Assembly (NCBI GenBank): GCA_934597345.1
Contig: CAKTRJ010000062.1
Span: forward strand, 1-5,873
Length of the DNA: 5,873 nt
Direction of reading: 5' to 3'
Origin: an uncultured Oscillospiraceae bacterium
GTDB taxonomy: Bacteria > Bacillota > Clostridia > Oscillospirales > Oscillospiraceae
Below the pieces are notes generated by a model. That model saw only the letters and a list, made by a program, of their open reading frames with translations. It had not been told where the DNA came from and made no database searches. The first letter of the stretch is position 1. The number at the start of each line of letters is the position of its first letter. The position numbers and the translations under genes are program-made. This document shows positions 1 to 5,873 of this stretch, in pieces.

Positions 1-266
1 GGGGTGTAGTAGCCCCGCATGGCGTACATACGGGTGATGAAGTCCTTCAGGGACTTGTTCAGGGCGTGGCCCATGTGCAGCGCGCCGTTGGAGAACGGAG
101 GGCCGTCATGGAGGGAGAACAGGGGCTTGCCCTCGTTCTTCTTCAGCAGCTCGTTATAGAGGTCGATCTCCTCCCAGTGCTTCAGCATGTCCGGCTCGCG
201 CTTGGGCAGGCCGGCGCGCATGGGAAAGCCGCTCTTGGGCATGTTCAACGTCTTTTTGTATTCCAT
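1..266 (-). CDS. ileS: Isoleucyl-tRNA synthetase, N-terminal part (runs off the left edge)
   Basis: Class I aminoacyl-tRNA synthetase that charges tRNA-Ile with isoleucine in the cytoplasm. Only the first 88 codons lie in the window. The protein begins MEYKKTLNMPKSGFPMRAGL, the usual IleS opening, and residues 53-71 carry HDGPPFSNG followed by HMGH (64-67), the class I HIGH ATP-binding signature in its IleS context (P-P-[YF]-x-N-G-x-x-H-x-G-H). The KMSKS loop, editing domain and zinc site would lie beyond position 1. The ATG at 264-266 has an AGGAG Shine-Dalgarno (274-278) seven bases upstream. The gene stands alone behind its own promoter and an isoleucine T-box leader, which independently supports IleS over the similar ValS and LeuS. 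Expression is expected to rise when uncharged tRNA-Ile accumulates. Confidence 0.96.
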   Translation of the reverse strand, partial: MEYKKTLNMPKSGFPMRAGLPKREPDMLKHWEEIDLYNELLKKNEGKPLFSLHDGPPFSNGALHMGHALNKSLKDFITRMYAMRGYYT

Positions 267-320
267 GTTGCTTCTCCTTTTCTATGTGAAAAAATTTGAT
301 TTTTGATTTCCGCTCTTTTC

Positions 321-423
321 TGTCATTCCGAGCCAGTGACCGATGTCACTGGCGTGGGAATCCGTATGTCAGGTAAAGGAAAACGGATTGCCACACCAGT
401 CTGCGGACTGGTTCGCAATGACA
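321..423. repeat. 103-bp cloverleaf-forming palindromic repeat (MITE/REP-like) in the ileS leader
   Basis: The ends are imperfect inverted repeats: TGTCATTCCGAG (321-332) pairs with TTCGCAATGACA (412-423), 12 positions with one C-C mismatch and one G-T wobble. Inside are three hairpins: CCAGTGAC/GTCACTGG with a CGAT loop (333-352), GTGGGAATCCGT/ACGGATTGCCAC with one G-G mismatch around a 17-base loop (354-394), and CCAGTC/GACTGG with a TGCG loop (396-411). Together they form a four-way, tRNA-like cloverleaf. There is no convincing reading frame and no clear target-site duplication at the ends. A small perfect inverted repeat (GATAG-TG-CTATC, 425-436) separates it from the T-tract of the leader terminator. 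From memory, TGTCATTGCGA-type ends are common in dispersed non-coding repeats of gut Clostridia and other bacteria; copy number here is unknown. Confidence 0.75.
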
Positions 424-439
424 GGATAGTGCTATCAGC

Positions 440-483
440 CAAAACAAAAAGCGCCTTTGTCTCGTCAAGAGACAAAGGCGCTT
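440..483 (-). terminator. Rho-independent terminator of the ileS T-box leader
   Basis: A perfect 15-bp stem (449-463 with 469-483) closes a 5-base loop (464-468). On the minus strand it is followed at once by TTTTTGTTTTG (450-440), a classic U-tract. It sits directly downstream of the T-box sequence and 173 bases before the ileS start codon. The bases CTCTTG (471-466), in the 5' arm and loop, can instead pair with CGAGAG (513-508) just before the T-box. This would make terminator and antiterminator mutually exclusive. Confidence 0.93.
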
Positions 484-733
484 GGAAAAACGTCCTCTGC
501 GGTACCACTCTCGTTGCCGCGCAAGGCGGCCACTCAGCCCCACCATCCGTGGGCGCGGGGTGATAACGGCCCGCTTCCGTCCGTGCCTACTTTTTGGTTT
601 CAGCCGGATGCTCCGGGGTGATATCCGCGCCAGACCTGCGTCCGCCTTGCACCGAAACGGCGGCTCTCTTTGCGTCAGGCTGTGGCGCTGCGTGTCCCCT
701 TCATCGCGTTTGTACCATGTTTACCATGAGATA
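449..733 (-). promoter_or_regulatory. T-box riboswitch with isoleucine (AUC) specifier controlling ileS
   Basis: This is the leader RNA from about position 733 down to the terminator. The T-box core AGAGTGGTACCGC is at 511-499. Its UGGU (507-504) would pair with the ACCA end of uncharged tRNA, matching the A discriminator base of tRNA-Ile. Stem I can be drawn from the sequence: GATG/CATC (702-705 with 607-610), GGGG/CCCC (696-699 with 615-618) and GCGCCA/TGGCGC (683-688 with 627-632). The purine-rich bulge between the first two helices resembles the usual kink-turn. The internal loop above the GGGG/CCCC helix holds ATC followed by A (622-620, then 619), the expected place for the specifier codon, so it reads AUC for Ile. 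Stem II/III landmarks (AGTAGG, GTTATC, CTGAGTGG) also match the family. Uncharged tRNA-Ile should stabilise the antiterminator and permit ileS transcription. Confidence 0.94.
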
Positions 734-739
734 TCTGTT

Positions 740-768
740 AATATAACCACTTTTTCTCCGTTTGTCAA
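740..768 (-). promoter_or_regulatory. Sigma-A-type promoter for the ileS leader
   Basis: On the minus strand TTGACA (768-763) is a perfect -35 box, followed by a 17-base spacer and TATATT (745-740), a 5/6 match to TATAAT. Transcription would begin near 731-734, a few tens of bases before T-box Stem I. The promoter lies only about 40 bp past the stop codon of the upstream membrane-protein gene. No terminator is visible between them, so some read-through from upstream is possible. Confidence 0.88.
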
Positions 769-807
769 TGGCATTTTCACCAAAAACAAGGAGAAATCCG
801 GCATTTT

Positions 808-1287
808 TCAGATGATACCGAACATAGTCAGGATGCCGATCAGGCCCATGGCGGTGTAGACGATGCCCATTACCGTCAGCAGCACGGTGACAAGGGTGTA
901 GAAGGTGCTGTCCTTCTTGGTGTGCTTGAAGCGGCGGGTATAGAACAGCACCAGGCAGGTGATGCCCAGCAGCAGTGAGGAGATGTAGTTCATCAGCTGG
1001 TTCTCTTTATACACCGTGAAGCGCAGGATCAGCGTGACGGCAATGGCGGCGAACAGGACGATCAGCGTGATGTTCAGCCACATGGGCAGCTTGACACGCT
1101 CCTGCTGACGGCCCTTTTCCGCCAGCTTCTGGGCCATGTAGGCGCCGGCGCCGGGGGTATAGCCGCCGTAGTTGCTGTTTTTCTTCTTGGAATGGTTATT
1201 CTTGTTGGGGTTGCCCTTCGCCTTGCGGATCTCCTCCTCGCGGTTGGCGTACTGGTTGACTTGGGAATAGACCTTGTTCTTTGCCAT
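808..1287 (-). CDS. Small membrane protein of unknown function, three predicted membrane segments
   Basis: I do not recognise a family for this 159-residue protein. Its first ~66 residues are very polar and rich in Lys, Asn, Glu and Arg (including KNNHSKKKNSNY around 29-40), then a Gly/Tyr/Pro patch (GGYTPGAGAY, 41-50), and look cytosolic and partly disordered. Three hydrophobic segments follow, at about 69-91, 98-117 and 128-157, with a basic loop (TRRFKHTKK, 117-125) between the last two. There is no signal peptide, cysteine cluster or catalytic motif. The ATG at 1287 has an AAAAGGAGA ribosome binding site (1296-1303) about ten bases upstream, and codon use resembles the neighbours, so I consider it a real gene. 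It may be co-transcribed with pncC across the repeat-rich gap, but that gap makes this uncertain. By the positive-inside rule, the basic N-terminus and the basic loop are probably cytosolic. Confidence 0.85.
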   Translation of the reverse strand: MAKNKVYSQVNQYANREEEIRKAKGNPNKNNHSKKKNSNYGGYTPGAGAYMAQKLAEKGRQQERVKLPMWLNITLIVLFAAIAVTLILRFTVYKENQLMNYISSLLLGITCLVLFYTRRFKHTKKDSTFYTLVTVLLTVMGIVYTAMGLIGILTMFGII

Positions 1288-1311
1288 GGATACGATCTCC
1301 TTTTAATCATC

Positions 1312-1443
1312 TGGCAAAAAAGCTGCGCTTTTTTTGCCAAAAATAGTTTCGCTCCGACCCGCGCTCTTTCGCCCGCGAAGCGGGCAAAAGAACACTCTCT
1401 CCGCACAGAGTATTTTTTGCCACGCGCATGTCACGGCAAAAAA
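1312..1443. repeat. Cluster of inverted repeats built on TTTTTTGCC / GGCAAAAAA
   Basis: Three hairpins stand in a row. The first is 12 bp with a TGC loop and one extra T in the 3' arm (1312-1339). The second is GCCCGC-GAA-GCGGGC (1371-1385), extendable to 1366-1390 with one mismatch. The third is TTTTTTGCC/GGCAAAAAA around a 13-base loop (1413-1421 with 1435-1443). The outer arms can also pair across the cluster: TGGCAAAAAA (1312-1321) is an exact inverted match to TTTTTTGCCA (1413-1422), enclosing 111 bp. This could be a small non-autonomous mobile element or a structured leader for the membrane-protein gene, whose ribosome binding site begins nine bases away. No hairpin is followed by a proper U-tract on either strand, so they do not look like ordinary terminators. 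Confidence 0.6.
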
Positions 1444-1455
1444 TGATTTAACTGG

Positions 1456-1479
1456 TTCGCCGCCATAACGGGCGGCGAA
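1456..1479 (-). terminator. Strong hairpin after pncC, possible but atypical terminator
   Basis: A perfect 9-bp stem, TTCGCCGCC/GGCGGCGAA, with a 6-base loop (1465-1470) lies 43 bp past the pncC stop codon. On the minus strand the nearest T-run (1443-1438) starts 12 bases after the stem, too far for a textbook intrinsic terminator. It may mark the end of the yifB-thiI-pncC transcript or act as a 3'-end stabiliser. Confidence 0.4.
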
Positions 1480-1522
1480 TTCTGCGAAGCTTTTGCGGAA
1501 TTATTCTTAGCTATTTCGTTTG

Positions 1523-1993
1523 TTACAGATAGGCCAGCAGCATCCGGAACATCTCGTCCGCGGCGGCGGCGCGGATGGCGTTGCGGCCGCCGGAGAGGCG
1601 CAGAAGCTGCACAGTGGTCTCGTTTTTTGCGGACAGGGCGATATACACCGTGCCTACGTCGTGGCCCCGGTCGTCCTTATCGGGGCCTGCCACGCCGGTG
1701 ACGGACAGCGCGAGGTCCGCGCAGGTCAGACGGCGGACACCCTCCGCCATGGCGCGGGCCACAGGCTCGGACACCGCGCCGTATTCCTCCAGCATGTCGT
1801 GGGGAACACCCAGCGCCCGCTCCTTCACGCCGTTGGTATAGCTGACCACACCGCCCAGAAATACCGCTGACGCGCCGGGTACGTCCGTCAGCCGCTTGGC
1901 GGTCAGGCCGCCGGTGCAGCTCTCCGCCGCGGCAAGGGTCAGGCCACGCGCCTTCAGCGCCGCGATGACCTGCCGCTCCAACGTCTCGTTCAT
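1523..1993 (-). CDS. pncC: CinA C-terminal domain protein / nicotinamide-nucleotide amidohydrolase (PncC)
   Basis: Members of this family deamidate nicotinamide mononucleotide to nicotinate mononucleotide plus ammonia, feeding NAD recycling in the cytoplasm. The 156-residue product is the usual length of a stand-alone CinA_C domain. Visible motifs, in order: ESCTGG (24-29, whose Ser is the proposed catalytic residue), VSYTNGVK (50-57), GAVSE (72-76), TGVAGP (99-104) and GTVYIAL (114-120). The loop after TGVAGP reads DKDDRGHD instead of the common Gly-rich version. The N-terminal molybdopterin-binding-like domain of full-length CinA is absent. I start at the ATG at 1993 because GAGGTG (2005-2000), overlapping the thiI stop codon, is a well-placed ribosome binding site. 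An in-frame GTG at 2002 would add three residues but lacks one. The ten-base gap to thiI implies co-transcription, probably with translational coupling. Confidence 0.92.
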   Translation of the reverse strand: MNETLERQVIAALKARGLTLAAAESCTGGLTAKRLTDVPGASAVFLGGVVSYTNGVKERALGVPHDMLEEYGAVSEPVARAMAEGVRRLTCADLALSVTGVAGPDKDDRGHDVGTVYIALSAKNETTVQLLRLSGGRNAIRAAAADEMFRMLLAYL

Positions 1994-2003
1994 GGCGCGC
2001 ACC

Positions 2004-3182
2004 TCAGTGCTTGGGGTACAGGCGGATCATCTCACGGCCTGCCAGCGCCTTGTCGCACAGGGCGTCGATGTCCAGCGCCGCCTCGTACTCCCTCACCTCC
2101 TCCAGATTGGGCTTGGTCTTAGGATGGCGGGGCGTGAACACGGTGCAGCAGTCCTCGTAGGGCAGAATGGATGTATCGAAGGTACCCACATGGCGGGCGA
2201 TGCGGACGATCTCCTCCTTGTCCATGCCGATCAGAGGCCGCAGCACCGGCAGGGTGGCCACGTCGTCGCTGACCACCAGCGCCTGAATGGTCTGGCTGGC
2301 CACCTGACCCAGACTTTCGCCGGTGACGATGGCCTTGCAGGCCAGCTCGTGGGCCAGCCGGTCGCCCAGCCGCATCATGAACCGCCGCATGATCAGGGTG
2401 AAGTGATCCTCCGGGCATTTGCGGCGGATCTCCTCCTGAATTTCGGTAAAGGGCACCACATGCACCGTCAGCCGTCCGCACCACACCGTCAGCTCCTGGG
2501 CCAGCTGCAAGACCTTTTCACGGGCCTGCTCGCTGGTGTAGGGCGGGGAGGCGAAGTGCAGCAGCTCCAGCTGCACGCCCCGCTTGGCGATCATGTAGCT
2601 GGACACGGGGCTGTCGATGCCGCCGGACAGCAGGCTCACCGCGTGGCCGCCCATGCCGATGGGCAGGCCGCCCGCGGCGGCCTCCGCCGGGCCGTGGACA
2701 TAGGCCGCGTCCTCCCGCACCTCCAGATGCACCGTCAGCTCCGGATCATGCACATCCACGATCAGGTGGGGGAAGGCGTCGTGCAGCGCGCCGCCCACCC
2801 ACTGGCTCAGCTGGATGCTGCCCATGGGGAAGGACTTGTCGGAGCGCTTGCTCTCCACCTTGAAAGACTTTGCCGCCAGCAGCGCCGGGGCCAGATACTC
2901 CTTCGCGGTGTTGAAGATGGCCTCCTTCTCCTTGGCGCAGGGGACGGCCCGGGCGATGGTGATGATGCCGAACACCTTCTTGCAGGCGTCGTAGGCGGCG
3001 TCCAGATCGCAGGTCTCCTCCATCGGCTCCACATAGATGGTGGACTGGCGGGAATAGATCTTGAATTTGCCGTACCGCTGGGTGCGGCGGCGGATGTTGC
3101 TCATCAGCTTCATCTCAAAGCTGTGGCGGTTCAGTCCCTTCAGGACGATCTCGCCCAGCTTGCAAAGAATGATCTCGTGCAT
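2004..3182 (-). CDS. thiI: tRNA 4-thiouridine synthase ThiI (short form without rhodanese domain)
   Basis: ThiI adenylates U8 of tRNA and replaces its oxygen with sulfur, making 4-thiouridine; in some bacteria it also supplies sulfur for thiamine thiazole. The 392-residue protein has the N-terminal ferredoxin-like region (1-60), a THUMP RNA-binding domain (about 60-165) and a PP-loop ATPase domain with SGGIDSP at 186-192. TGESLGQVASQT (287-298) and PYEDCCT (341-347) are further ThiI signatures. It lacks the C-terminal rhodanese domain of the ~480-residue E. coli enzyme, as is usual in Gram-positive bacteria, where a dedicated cysteine desulfurase delivers the sulfur. No such desulfurase gene lies in this window. 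AAGGAG (3195-3190) sits seven bases before the ATG. The gene follows yifB by 31 bp and precedes pncC by 10 bp, so the three probably form one operon. Confidence 0.96.
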   Translation of the reverse strand: MHEIILCKLGEIVLKGLNRHSFEMKLMSNIRRRTQRYGKFKIYSRQSTIYVEPMEETCDLDAAYDACKKVFGIITIARAVPCAKEKEAIFNTAKEYLAPALLAAKSFKVESKRSDKSFPMGSIQLSQWVGGALHDAFPHLIVDVHDPELTVHLEVREDAAYVHGPAEAAAGGLPIGMGGHAVSLLSGGIDSPVSSYMIAKRGVQLELLHFASPPYTSEQAREKVLQLAQELTVWCGRLTVHVVPFTEIQEEIRRKCPEDHFTLIMRRFMMRLGDRLAHELACKAIVTGESLGQVASQTIQALVVSDDVATLPVLRPLIGMDKEEIVRIARHVGTFDTSILPYEDCCTVFTPRHPKTKPNLEEVREYEAALDIDALCDKALAGREMIRLYPKH

Positions 3183-3213
3183 GGGGTGTCTCCTTATTTA
3201 TATATGAATGAAA

Positions 3214-4728
3214 TTACTTCAACAGATTGCTGCTCCGGTACTGGATGGCCTCCGCCAGATGCTGGACGCCGATGCTCTCCGCGCCGTCCAGATCCGCGAT
3301 GGTGCGGGCCATGCGCAATATGCGGTCGTGGCTGCGGCCGGTCAGGCCCAGACGGTCGAACGCACCCTGCATGACCTTCTCCCCTGCCGCGTCCAGCTGG
3401 CAGTACTGCCCGATCATCACCGGGGTCATATAGGCGTTGCAGGTGACGGACGTACCCGCAAAGCGGCGCTTCTGCACCTCCCGGGCGGCGTTGACCCGCT
3501 TGCGCACCTCCGCCGAGGACTCCGGCTGCTCCTTGCGGCGCATGGCCTCGTACTCCACCGACGGCACCTCGATATGCATGTCGATGCGGTCCAGCAGCGG
3601 GCCGGACACCCGGCGCATGTACTGCTCCACCTGCTGGGCCGAGCACCGGCACCGTCCGGAGGGATGGCCGTACCAGCCGCAGCGGCAGGGGTTCATGGCG
3701 CACACCAGCATGAAGCGGCTGGGCAGCGTCAGAGAGCCGGTGGCACGGGTGATGGTCACCTGTCCGTCCTCCAGCGGCTGGCGCAGGGTCTCCAGGGCGG
3801 ATTTATCGAACTCCGGCAGCTCGTCCAGAAACAGGATGCCGTTGTGGGCCAGAGAGATCTCGCCGGGACGGGGGACGCTTCCGCCGCCGGACAGGGACAC
3901 CGGCGAGGCGGTGTGGTGGGGGCTGCGGAAGGGCCGGGTATCCACCAGCGGATGCCGGGGGTCGGTCATGCCCGCCACGGAGTAGATTTCTGTAGTTTGC
4001 AGCGCTTCCGGCCGGGTCATATCCGGCAATATGGAGGGCAATCGGCGGGCCAGCATGGACTTGCCGGAGCCGGGCGAGCCGATCAGCAGCACGTTGTGGC
4101 CGCCTGCGGCGGCGATCTCCAGCGCCCGCTTCACGTTCTCCTGCCCCATCACGTCGGCAAAGTCCGGCAGGGGCCGGGACGGCGCGGAGGGCTCCCACCG
4201 GGGCGCGGGTTCGATGCTGCCCTCCCCCTTCAGGTGGGCCGCCAGCTGCTTCACGTTCTCCACGCCGTAGACGGTCAGGCCGTCGGCCAGCGTGGCCTCG
4301 GCGGCGTTGGCGGCGGGGACGTACAGCTGCCGGATGCCCTGGCGGGCGGCGAACATGGCCATAGGCAGCACGCCGGTGACGGGCCGCACATCGCCGCCAA
4401 GGCTCAGCTCACCCAGAAAGGCGGCGTCCTCCGGCAGGGGACGCAGCTCCCCCGCGGCGGCCATGATGCCCAGCAGGATGGGCAGGTCGTACACCGTACC
4501 CTCCTTCCGCAGGCGGGCCGGCGCCAGATTGACGGTGATGCGGCTGACGGGGAACTGGGCCCCGCAGTTCTTCATCGCGGCCCGCACCCGCTCCCGGGCC
4601 TCCTTCACCGCCGCGTCCGGCAGGCCCACCACGTCGAAGGCGGGCAGTCCGCCGGAGAGCATGCACTCCACCGTTACCTCATAGCCGCTGACGCCGGTCA
4701 GCCCCAGCGAACGCACTGTGGTCACCAT
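3214..4728 (-). CDS. comM: YifB/ComM family AAA+ ATPase (Mg-chelatase-like)
   Basis: This family, often annotated as Mg chelatase-like, includes ComM, a hexameric helicase that promotes branch migration during integration of transforming DNA; its role in non-competent species is less clear. The 504-residue protein is typical in length. The N-terminal ChlI-like domain (about 20-140) is followed by the AAA+ core, with Walker A GSPGSGKS (217-224), the FRSPHHTAS motif (267-275), Walker B ILFLDELPEF (298-307) and the sensor-1 region AMNPC (344-348). Four cysteines (348, 350, 360, 362) form the CxC...CxC cluster usual in this family, possibly binding metal. GPLLDRID (376-383) carries the likely arginine finger, and a C-terminal Mg-chelatase domain covers about 405-500. 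The start has a GGGGAGG-like ribosome binding site (4740-4732), with an extended -10 promoter upstream. It is the first gene of the probable yifB-thiI-pncC operon. Confidence 0.95.
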   Translation of the reverse strand: MVTTVRSLGLTGVSGYEVTVECMLSGGLPAFDVVGLPDAAVKEARERVRAAMKNCGAQFPVSRITVNLAPARLRKEGTVYDLPILLGIMAAAGELRPLPEDAAFLGELSLGGDVRPVTGVLPMAMFAARQGIRQLYVPAANAAEATLADGLTVYGVENVKQLAAHLKGEGSIEPAPRWEPSAPSRPLPDFADVMGQENVKRALEIAAAGGHNVLLIGSPGSGKSMLARRLPSILPDMTRPEALQTTEIYSVAGMTDPRHPLVDTRPFRSPHHTASPVSLSGGGSVPRPGEISLAHNGILFLDELPEFDKSALETLRQPLEDGQVTITRATGSLTLPSRFMLVCAMNPCRCGWYGHPSGRCRCSAQQVEQYMRRVSGPLLDRIDMHIEVPSVEYEAMRRKEQPESSAEVRKRVNAAREVQKRRFAGTSVTCNAYMTPVMIGQYCQLDAAGEKVMQGAFDRLGLTGRSHDRILRMARTIADLDGAESIGVQHLAEAIQYRSSNLLK

Positions 4729-4763
4729 AGGCCCCTCCCCTGTTATAATTCATTATTCGTATT

Positions 4764-4793
4764 ATTTTATCACACATTTACGGCAAAGGACAA
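4764..4793 (-). promoter_or_regulatory. Probable promoter of the yifB-thiI-pncC operon
   Basis: On the minus strand TTGTCC (4793-4788) is a 4/6 match to the -35 box. An 18-base spacer ends in an extended -10 TGA immediately before TAAAAT (4769-4764), a 5/6 match to TATAAT. The start site would fall near 4757, about 30 bases before the yifB ATG. It points away from the nifJ promoter in the same 255-bp intergenic region. Confidence 0.6.
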
Positions 4794-4894
4794 TAGCTTT
4801 TGCAAAATAAGTGATGCTATCAGCGGCTGTCAGAATTCTTAACAGCAAAATCGCACTTTTAGTTTCCTTCTACGAAAATTTCATAAAAATGCCG

Positions 4895-4923
4895 TTTACA
4901 CTCCGGTTTTTTTGTGATATTAT
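4895..4923 (+). promoter_or_regulatory. Promoter of the pyruvate:ferredoxin oxidoreductase gene
   Basis: TTTACA (4895-4900, 5/6) and TATTAT (4918-4923, 5/6) are separated by 17 bases, and the spacer ends in TGA, giving an extended -10. This is the strongest plus-strand promoter I see, as fits an abundant fermentation enzyme. Transcription would start near 4929-4931, leaving a leader of about 55 bases. Confidence 0.85.
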
Positions 4924-4942
4924 CCTGATACGCTGAGTTTTT

Positions 4943-4958
4943 CGCCCCAAAAGGGGCG
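4943..4958 (+). other. GC-rich hairpin in the nifJ 5' leader
   Basis: CGCCCC-AAAA-GGGGCG forms a perfect 6-bp hairpin about 13 bases after the predicted transcript start and about 12 bases before the ribosome binding site. Purine-rich sequence follows it, with no U-tract, so it is not a terminator. A 5' hairpin of this sort may protect an abundant mRNA from 5'-end-dependent decay; that role is inferred. Confidence 0.5.
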
Positions 4959-4970
4959 GAGAGTGTATGA

Positions 4971-4977
4971 AGGAGGT
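4971..4977 (+). promoter_or_regulatory. Perfect Shine-Dalgarno of nifJ
   Basis: AGGAGGT is fully complementary to the 16S rRNA 3' end and lies six bases before the ATG at 4984. It fixes that ATG as the start, rather than the in-frame ATGs at 4996 and 5005, and suggests high translation. Confidence 0.9.
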
Positions 4978-4983
4978 TCATAA

Positions 4984-5873
<890 letters not shown>

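Noticed and set aside
770..810. Near-identical direct repeats GGCATTTTCA (770-779) and GGCATTTTTCA (800-810) just upstream of the ileS promoter.
   Set aside because: They are short and AT-rich, one copy overlaps the end of the membrane-protein gene, and nothing else suggests an operator; coincidence is likely.
303..859. Small open frames on both strands across the ileS leader.
   Set aside because: They run through the cloverleaf repeat, the terminator and the T-box. The translations look random and the RNA structures explain the sequence.
1400..1418. Possible plus-strand terminator: ACTCT/AGAGT stem followed by ATTTTTT.
   Set aside because: The stem is only 5 bp, there is no plus-strand gene upstream to terminate, and the T-run is already explained as an arm of the inverted-repeat cluster.
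430..4824. Similar stretches GTGCTATCAGCC (430-440) and GATGCTATCAGCGG (about 4812-4825).
   Set aside because: A shared core of about nine bases at two distant sites in unrelated contexts is weak and without symmetry; not evidence of a common element.
1896..4842. Long open frames on the plus strand (1896-3374 and 3208-4842, 492 and 544 codons) opposite thiI and yifB.
   Set aside because: They are antisense to strongly recognisable genes, have low-complexity His/Gln/Gly/Arg-rich translations with no motifs, lack convincing ribosome binding sites, and are what GC-rich codon bias produces on the opposite strand.
4911..4928. A TTGTGA half-site resembling a Rex-type redox operator overlapping the nifJ -10 box.
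   Set aside because: Only one half is present. The expected inverted partner is missing, and the match is partly the extended -10 element itself.

Overview
The window looks like chromosome of a GC-rich, Gram-positive anaerobe of the Clostridia, probably Oscillospiraceae/Ruminococcaceae-like. This is inferred from four things: a tRNA-sensing T-box leader in front of ileS, strong AGGAGG-type ribosome binding sites, a pyruvate:ferredoxin oxidoreductase gene, and GC-rich genes separated by AT-rich promoters. No taxonomic search was possible.

Layout. Positions 1-4728 are read on the minus strand, in transcription order yifB/comM (4728-3214), thiI (3182-2004), a stand-alone cinA C-terminal domain/pncC gene (1993-1523), a small membrane protein of unknown function (1287-808), and the start of ileS (266 to beyond position 1). 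yifB, thiI and pncC are packed tightly (31-bp gap, then 10 bp) and look like one operon driven by an extended -10 promoter at 4764-4793. A stretch of about 235 bp full of inverted repeats (1288-1522) separates pncC from the membrane-protein gene. ileS has its own near-consensus promoter (740-768) and a T-box riboswitch with an AUC (Ile) specifier, ending in a 15-bp terminator hairpin (440-483). On the plus strand, nifJ/por starts at 4984 from a strong promoter and runs off the right edge; its TPP- and pyruvate-binding residues are intact.

How the parts work together. These are mostly housekeeping functions: tRNA thiolation (ThiI), pyridine-nucleotide salvage (PncC), a ComM-like helicase/ATPase, isoleucyl-tRNA charging under feedback control by uncharged tRNA-Ile, and fermentative pyruvate oxidation. 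YifB/ComM and CinA both belong to families historically linked to natural transformation, but nothing else here shows a competence system.

The least ordinary parts are non-coding. A 103-bp element (321-423) can fold as a near-perfect cloverleaf and sits between the T-box terminator and the ileS start codon, so it is carried in every full-length ileS mRNA. A cluster of inverted repeats built on TTTTTTGCC/GGCAAAAAA (1312-1443) lies just before the membrane-protein gene. I see no phage, CRISPR, transposase or defence genes, and no evidence of a wholly new system.
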